Positions 60,701 through 64,000 of a DNA stretch of 64,000 nucleotides are shown piece after piece. The stretch lies in contig NW_006495273.1 in assembly GCF_000471905.2 (NCBI RefSeq), positions 5,301,354 through 5,365,353 of the forward strand, written 5' to 3'. Each line of letters opens with the position of its first letter. The stretch's first letter is position 1. The translations under genes and the position numbers were made by a program. This DNA is from Amborella trichopoda (Eukaryota; Streptophyta; Magnoliopsida; Amborellales; Amborellaceae). The notes below the pieces were generated by a model, which made no database searches, was not told the origin of the DNA, and saw only the letters and a list, made by a program, of their open reading frames with translations.

Positions 60701-63478
60701 ATCTAGATCAAATGGTAAGTAACTCTCTTAACAAAAAATAGACGGATGGATGGTAGGGGAACATTAAAACTTCTATGTTGTAGGGGGGACACTGAAAGCT
60801 TTTCCCATATAAATTCCCCCCTTGGAACTGCTCTCTCTCTCTCTAAAGGAAGACCTCTCTCTCTAAAAGATAACAAGATAAAAGAAGACCAAATAAGTAG
60901 GGGAGAGCGGGTTATCAGAAGAAAAACAACAGATAAGGGAGAGGAGAGGGAAAGGAAAACCCAAAGAAAGTAAACAGTGGAAAACAAAAAAGGGTTTCAA
61001 TGGCAATGCTTAAAAGATACAACAAAAAAGGGTTTCCATGGCAATGGTTAAAAGATACAACAAAAAAGGTTGAACCCACAAAGGAAAGAGGAGGAAAACC
61101 GAAATCAAAAGAACAACCTCGAATGAAACGGTAGAACAGAGAAAAAAGAAAGCAGAGGAGCCCGTCAGAGGGCGACACAAGAAAGCATGAAAAACTAGAA
61201 AGAAAAAGAAAGGCAGCGGTGGGAGAAAGAAGAGAAGGAAACGCCAAACACAGCTCAGATCTGAGAAAAAAACTCATATCTAAAAATGACTGTCAGATCT
61301 GAGAAAAAAGCTCATATCTGAAAATGACGGTCAGATCTGAAAGTGGCAAGAAGTCCTGATCTCCAGCTAAGCCCTAGACCTGAGGCAAGAGAAAGCCACA
61401 AAAACACTAGCAAGAAAATACCAGAGAAAGAGAAGAGGAATTCGCACTCAAGTGAGTTAGCAAGCACGAATTACACCTTATATAAACGTTTCCAACGATT
61501 AAACCAAGGTCCGTGATATGCTAATTTTAAGTACTTGTACATAAACTACTTGTGTCCCCTTAGCGCAAGAGGCCAGTATTAAAACATATAATTTTTACAT
61601 GCAAGAGAGGCTAGTCTTAAAACATAGTATTTGTACATGCAAGGGAAAACGTGTGCCTTTCTTTTGTGAACAATAGGAGGGAGAAAAATAATTAAAATAA
61701 GATGTCGTGTTTGAGAACAATAATTATAATAGTTCAGCTACTATAGTTGAGCCATGAATATAGAAAGGCATGTAGCAAATTATAGAATATTGAATATGGT
61801 CAGACTCCGGGACTTGGTAAAATGGGTTTGTTTATCGACCGAGATTTTACTTGAGATTAAAGTCATGCATGAAATCCCCATAATGTTTCTTCAACGATTA
61901 AATAAAACATCAAAGTTGGTGAAAAAATTGGTGGGTCAAGGAGCTGGTAGCAAACTATTCTAAACCATAGTTGCCGAGAGCACCCAACTAGGGTGGGGCT
62001 CTCGGGCCAGAACCCAGCTTCGGCATATTATGACCAGGATCTCGACTGGAACTCGTTTTAAATTTTCAGGAGTTGGCTCCTATTTATATGATTCTGATCC
62101 CATGCAAAAAGGATCTCGATCCCACTTCGCACAAAATATGTTCCTTAAAATTGTAGATCTCGTTCTTGAATAAATTAGATCATCGCTCTTAGAATTTTAA
62201 GAGTGCGATCCCTACATTTCTGGAACTCCATCCCTTTGTTCTCGAAACTTCCTAAAAGAAACTTTTTAAATAAAATTAACTTGTATAATAAATAATTATA
62301 TTTTAAGCCAAATTTTTATACAACTGGAGTTCTACTATGGGAGCGAGGACTAATCATGTACGGAATACGATCCTTCCTTGAATAGAGGTCGATCCTTTTC
62401 AAACAGCAACGCAGTCATTCTTAGATAGGGGCACGATCTTGTTGTCGATAGGAGTGTGATCCTAATGAATATGAGAATACGATCTCATTTGACATGGACT
62501 GTGTACCCATTAAATAAGGATCTAGATCTTGATATATTGGAAACACGCTCCTTGTTCATACGGATCTCTTTCCGCTATTGTTACCCTCATCGGAACTCGT
62601 TCCCCGAGCTGCAAAGATTTGGGCAGCTGTCGATCCGATGCTTTCGCTCCTGAAACCAGAGATATTCCCTCTCCTGCTCCCAGTACTTATGTTCAAAACC
62701 TATATGCTATCAAAGACTTTGTTTTTCTATTTTTTTTTAATAAATCATCATTATTATCATTTAAGCCTTATCCCAACTATGTGACGTGTGTGATAAGTTT
62801 ATAACTCATTACAGATTTACCAAAGTTTTATACTGGCTGTCATACCTAAAATAACCCTCCTCCTTTACCTGGGCTTGGGACCAGTACCATGGGGCCGGTG
62901 AAAGCAGTGGTATTCTTTTTAGAGAAATGAAGATTTTTACATGCTTGTTACCTGAACAATATTGGAAGCCTTGTGCACCAGAAATGAAGATGTTTATATG
63001 TTTGTTACCTGAACAATGTTGGATGCCTTCTGCACCAAGGTATGTAAGTATTGATCGAGTGGCATTTGAGCTCTTCTGGTGGGGAGAGCAAAATAGTTGT
63101 TGACCAAGTCATTGCTCCCTGCGACCACAAAGAAGAACCCATTTGATTTTATGTAATCTGCTCTTTCTCTTCCCGCCGCCCGTTCCACCTTTCCGAAGCA
63201 CTCTTTCAAAAACTCCACCTGCTGCCCCAATGGAATTGCCCTCTGCAAAAACCCAAACCTCTGTAATTACAAATCCAAGTCTCTCTCTCTGTACAAGCAA
63301 TTTGAGTTTTTATATAATTTTGATTGAGAAAACAATGCGCAATTTACCAGAAATTGTGGAGTGAAATCGTCGAAACCAGAACCACCCGATGCGAAGCTGA
63401 CTCCAGTGATAAGGTCCTGGATTTGCACATTTGGATCGAGATAAGCAGGCAGCAATTCCTTTACTCCCAACCCAGATG
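48771..63478 (-). CDS. GDSL esterase/lipase (EXL/APG-like), exons 2-5; exon 1 off the right edge
   Basis: Secreted SGNH-hydrolase family member acting on acyl esters. Exons: 2, 63348-63478; 3, 63009-63242; 4, 58695-58950; 5, 48771-48955. All have GT-AG borders and phases agree (0, 0, 1), giving 268 residues. Exon 2 carries block II ([12 protein letters not shown]), exon 3 block III (VVAGSNDL), exon 4 [15 protein letters not shown], and exon 5 GCCGTG and block V WDSFHPTE with the catalytic Asp and His. Exon 4 ends NPSRY and exon 5 continues [13 protein letters not shown], exactly as in the family. The GDS serine block and signal peptide should be in exon 1 beyond 64000. Intron 3 is 4.06 kb. 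Intron 4 is 9.74 kb and holds an hAT-like element and a LINE, yet the coding sequence is clean. Substrate unknown. Confidence 0.85.
51496..53439 (+). pseudogene. LINE ORF1, copy R
   Basis: Begins [20 protein letters not shown] and keeps a 151-residue open stretch covering the DUF4283-like N-terminal part ([20 protein letters not shown]). It is interrupted, then resumes with an open 252-residue C-terminal part (52681-53439): tandem variants of [12 protein letters not shown], an acidic linker, and a basic tail with two copies of ELGTRSS. Better preserved than copy L. Confidence 0.77.
53622..57670 (+). pseudogene. LINE ORF2, copy R
   Basis: APE-type endonuclease first ([26 protein letters not shown], and SSDHCPIL with the catalytic SDH kept). 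Reverse transcriptase next ([18 protein letters not shown] near 54990, LQYADDT near 55690), then a zf-RVT segment ([15 protein letters not shown], 56625-57000). Last is an RNase H-like domain ([15 protein letters not shown] to [12 protein letters not shown], about 57355-57560), as in plant L1 elements. About half a dozen or more stops and frameshifts, mostly in the RT part. The final open frame runs through the poly-A into the flank, so the original stop is lost or the tail arose by 3' processing. Confidence 0.85.
58111..58284. repeat. 87-bp tandem duplication in GDSL intron 4
   Basis: Two units, 58111-58197 and 58198-58284, both starting GTATTCCCAAGTT and containing TCTTGAAAAGCATTCAAACC. Confidence 0.85.
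59262..59633. mobile_element. MITE, CCAAATTTTG family, third copy
   Basis: Interior matches 47930-48305 (for example AAGGATCTTTTTCC, ATGGATAGTCTAGATTCATT); right end ATGTGTGTATAAAATTTGAGG. Termini are more decayed. Confidence 0.5.
60130..60280. mobile_element. Partial MITE, CCAAATTTTG family
   Basis: Only the right half is present (GGATGGTTTAGAATCAATGT, then GATTGATTATTGGAATGAAA and TGTGTAAATTTTGGGG). Confidence 0.45.
60983..61331. repeat. Two 38-bp tandem doublets in purine-rich tract
   Basis: Doublet one: 60983-61020 and 61021-61058 (AACAAAAAAGGGTTT...AAAAGATAC) plus a partial third unit. Doublet two: 61256-61293 and 61294-61331 (CAGATCTGAGAAAAAA...) plus a partial third. The tract 60830-61440 is strongly A/G-rich on this strand. 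Confidence 0.8.
62035..62640. repeat. GATC-dense patch
   Basis: GATC occurs about 15 times in roughly 600 bases, mostly as GATCTCG, CGATCC or GATCCTT, many times more than chance in AT-rich DNA. It resembles the GATC/CGATCC-rich sub-terminal parts of the hAT-like element (49790-49850 and 58010-58045) in flavour, but no termini are defined. Confidence 0.4.
62924..63037. repeat. 57-bp tandem duplication across GDSL exon 3 donor
   Basis: Units 62924-62980 and 62981-63037 each contain the last 29 coding bases of exon 3, the CAG/GTAAC donor and 28 bp of intron (GTTACCTGAACAAT in plus orientation). The right unit is the exon-proximal one, and its donor at 63008 gives the family-consistent junction. 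Reading on toward the second donor meets a stop after four codons (VTNI). Confidence 0.8.
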
Positions 63479-64000
63479 CTGAAACAAATTGTAATCAAAC
63501 AACAATGGCATCGATTAAGGTTCGAGAACTACAACACTGTGTCCCAAGTTCGAACAATACCCAGAAGAAACCATATGAACGATGAAAAGAAATTTACTTA
63601 CGGAACAGCGCCCCTAATATTGTAGTTTGACTCATATTTTTTCTGAACTTACACGGAGACCACACCCCTGGGACCCCCTTTTTTTTTGTTTTTCTTTGTT
63701 TCAGTTTTTTGGGCTATCTGATACTTCCAATATCAGACAACTGGGAAATTCAACTTTTTTTTTATTTTCTAGCGTGTTTAAAATTCCAGGTTCTATTATA
63801 TTTTTTTTACATTTTAAAATATTTTGTCTATTTTTGAAATTTTTTAAAATAGAATGATGTTAAAATATTTTTTTGATAATATCGAGAATTTATTTTTTAT
63901 TTTTGAATAATAAATTATCTTTTTATTTTAGAATATTTTGGCATTATTCTTTATTTTTATTTTTTAAAATATATTAAAAAATAGAGAAATTATTTTTAAA
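63479..64000. other. GDSL intron 1 (left part), no gene
   Basis: AT-rich with long T/A runs and no coding signal. Exon 2 begins after TTTCAG at 63479, so exon 1 lies beyond the window edge. Confidence 0.6.

Larger units (their letters stand above)
58951..63008. other. GDSL intron 3 (minus strand), repeats only
   Basis: 4.06 kb with no second gene that I can support. Contains a MITE and a partial MITE (59262-59633, 60130-60280), an A/G-rich tract with 38-bp tandem doublets (60830-61440), a GATC-dense patch (62035-62640) and part of a 57-bp duplication of the exon 3 border. A 63-codon frame at 59870 has no recognisable domain. Confidence 0.6.

Noticed and set aside
60703-61277. Minus-strand frames rich in Leu, Ser and Phe
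   Set aside because: Product of a low-complexity A/G-rich tract with 38-bp repeats; no conserved motif.
1-64000. CRISPR arrays, bacterial operons, rRNA or tRNA genes
   Set aside because: None seen; repeats are transposon-derived or tandem duplications and the gene structure is eukaryotic.

Overview
The window is nuclear DNA of a flowering plant. The evidence is two-exon defensin-like (DEFL) genes with GT-AG introns, a GDSL esterase/lipase gene with plant exon structure, a pentatricopeptide-repeat (PPR) fragment, a Copia LTR retrotransposon, an L1-type LINE carrying an RNase H domain, and Stowaway, hAT-like and Mutator-like MITEs. The DNA is AT-rich and most of it is intron or transposon. I cannot name the species.

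Layout. 1-9000: the second exon of a plus-strand DEFL gene (DEFL1, first exon just off the left edge), its MITE-laden 3' flank, a ~183-bp tandem repeat, and an inverted decayed copy of the last GDSL exon. 9058-17139: a broken Copia element with unusually long (~2 kb) LTRs and intact 5-bp target duplications. 17370-34972 and 35399-57044: two direct copies (L and R) of one large tandem segmental duplication, about 5% diverged by eye. Each holds two minus-strand DEFL genes, a plus-strand signal-peptide exon, LTR remnants, the last GDSL exon, and an hAT-like element holding a PPR fragment split by a LINE. Copy L lacks ~4.25 kb present in R and is cut off inside the LINE.

Genes. There are five DEFL loci: DEFL1 (partial), DEFL3 and DEFL4 (look functional), DEFL2 (core promoter, one cysteine and its stop lost) and DEFL5 (frameshifted). 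All have a 46-bp signal-peptide exon where visible, a phase-1 intron of more than 2 kb, and an exon of about 170 bp with the C-CxxxC-C-CxC-C pattern of CS-alpha-beta peptides. The GDSL gene runs on the minus strand from 48771 past the right edge. Exons 2-5 are in frame with good splice sites even though intron 4 has swollen to 9.7 kb.

The main find is a nested history. An hAT-like element (8-bp target duplication, paralogous empty site at 7131-7138) carried a PPR E-domain fragment into the last intron of the GDSL gene. A LINE then inserted into that fragment (19-bp target duplication), and the whole was duplicated with the DEFL cluster. Further empty sites date a Mutator-like MITE, a nested MITE in two DEFL introns and a minute LTR-PBS-LTR element in the DEFL1 intron.
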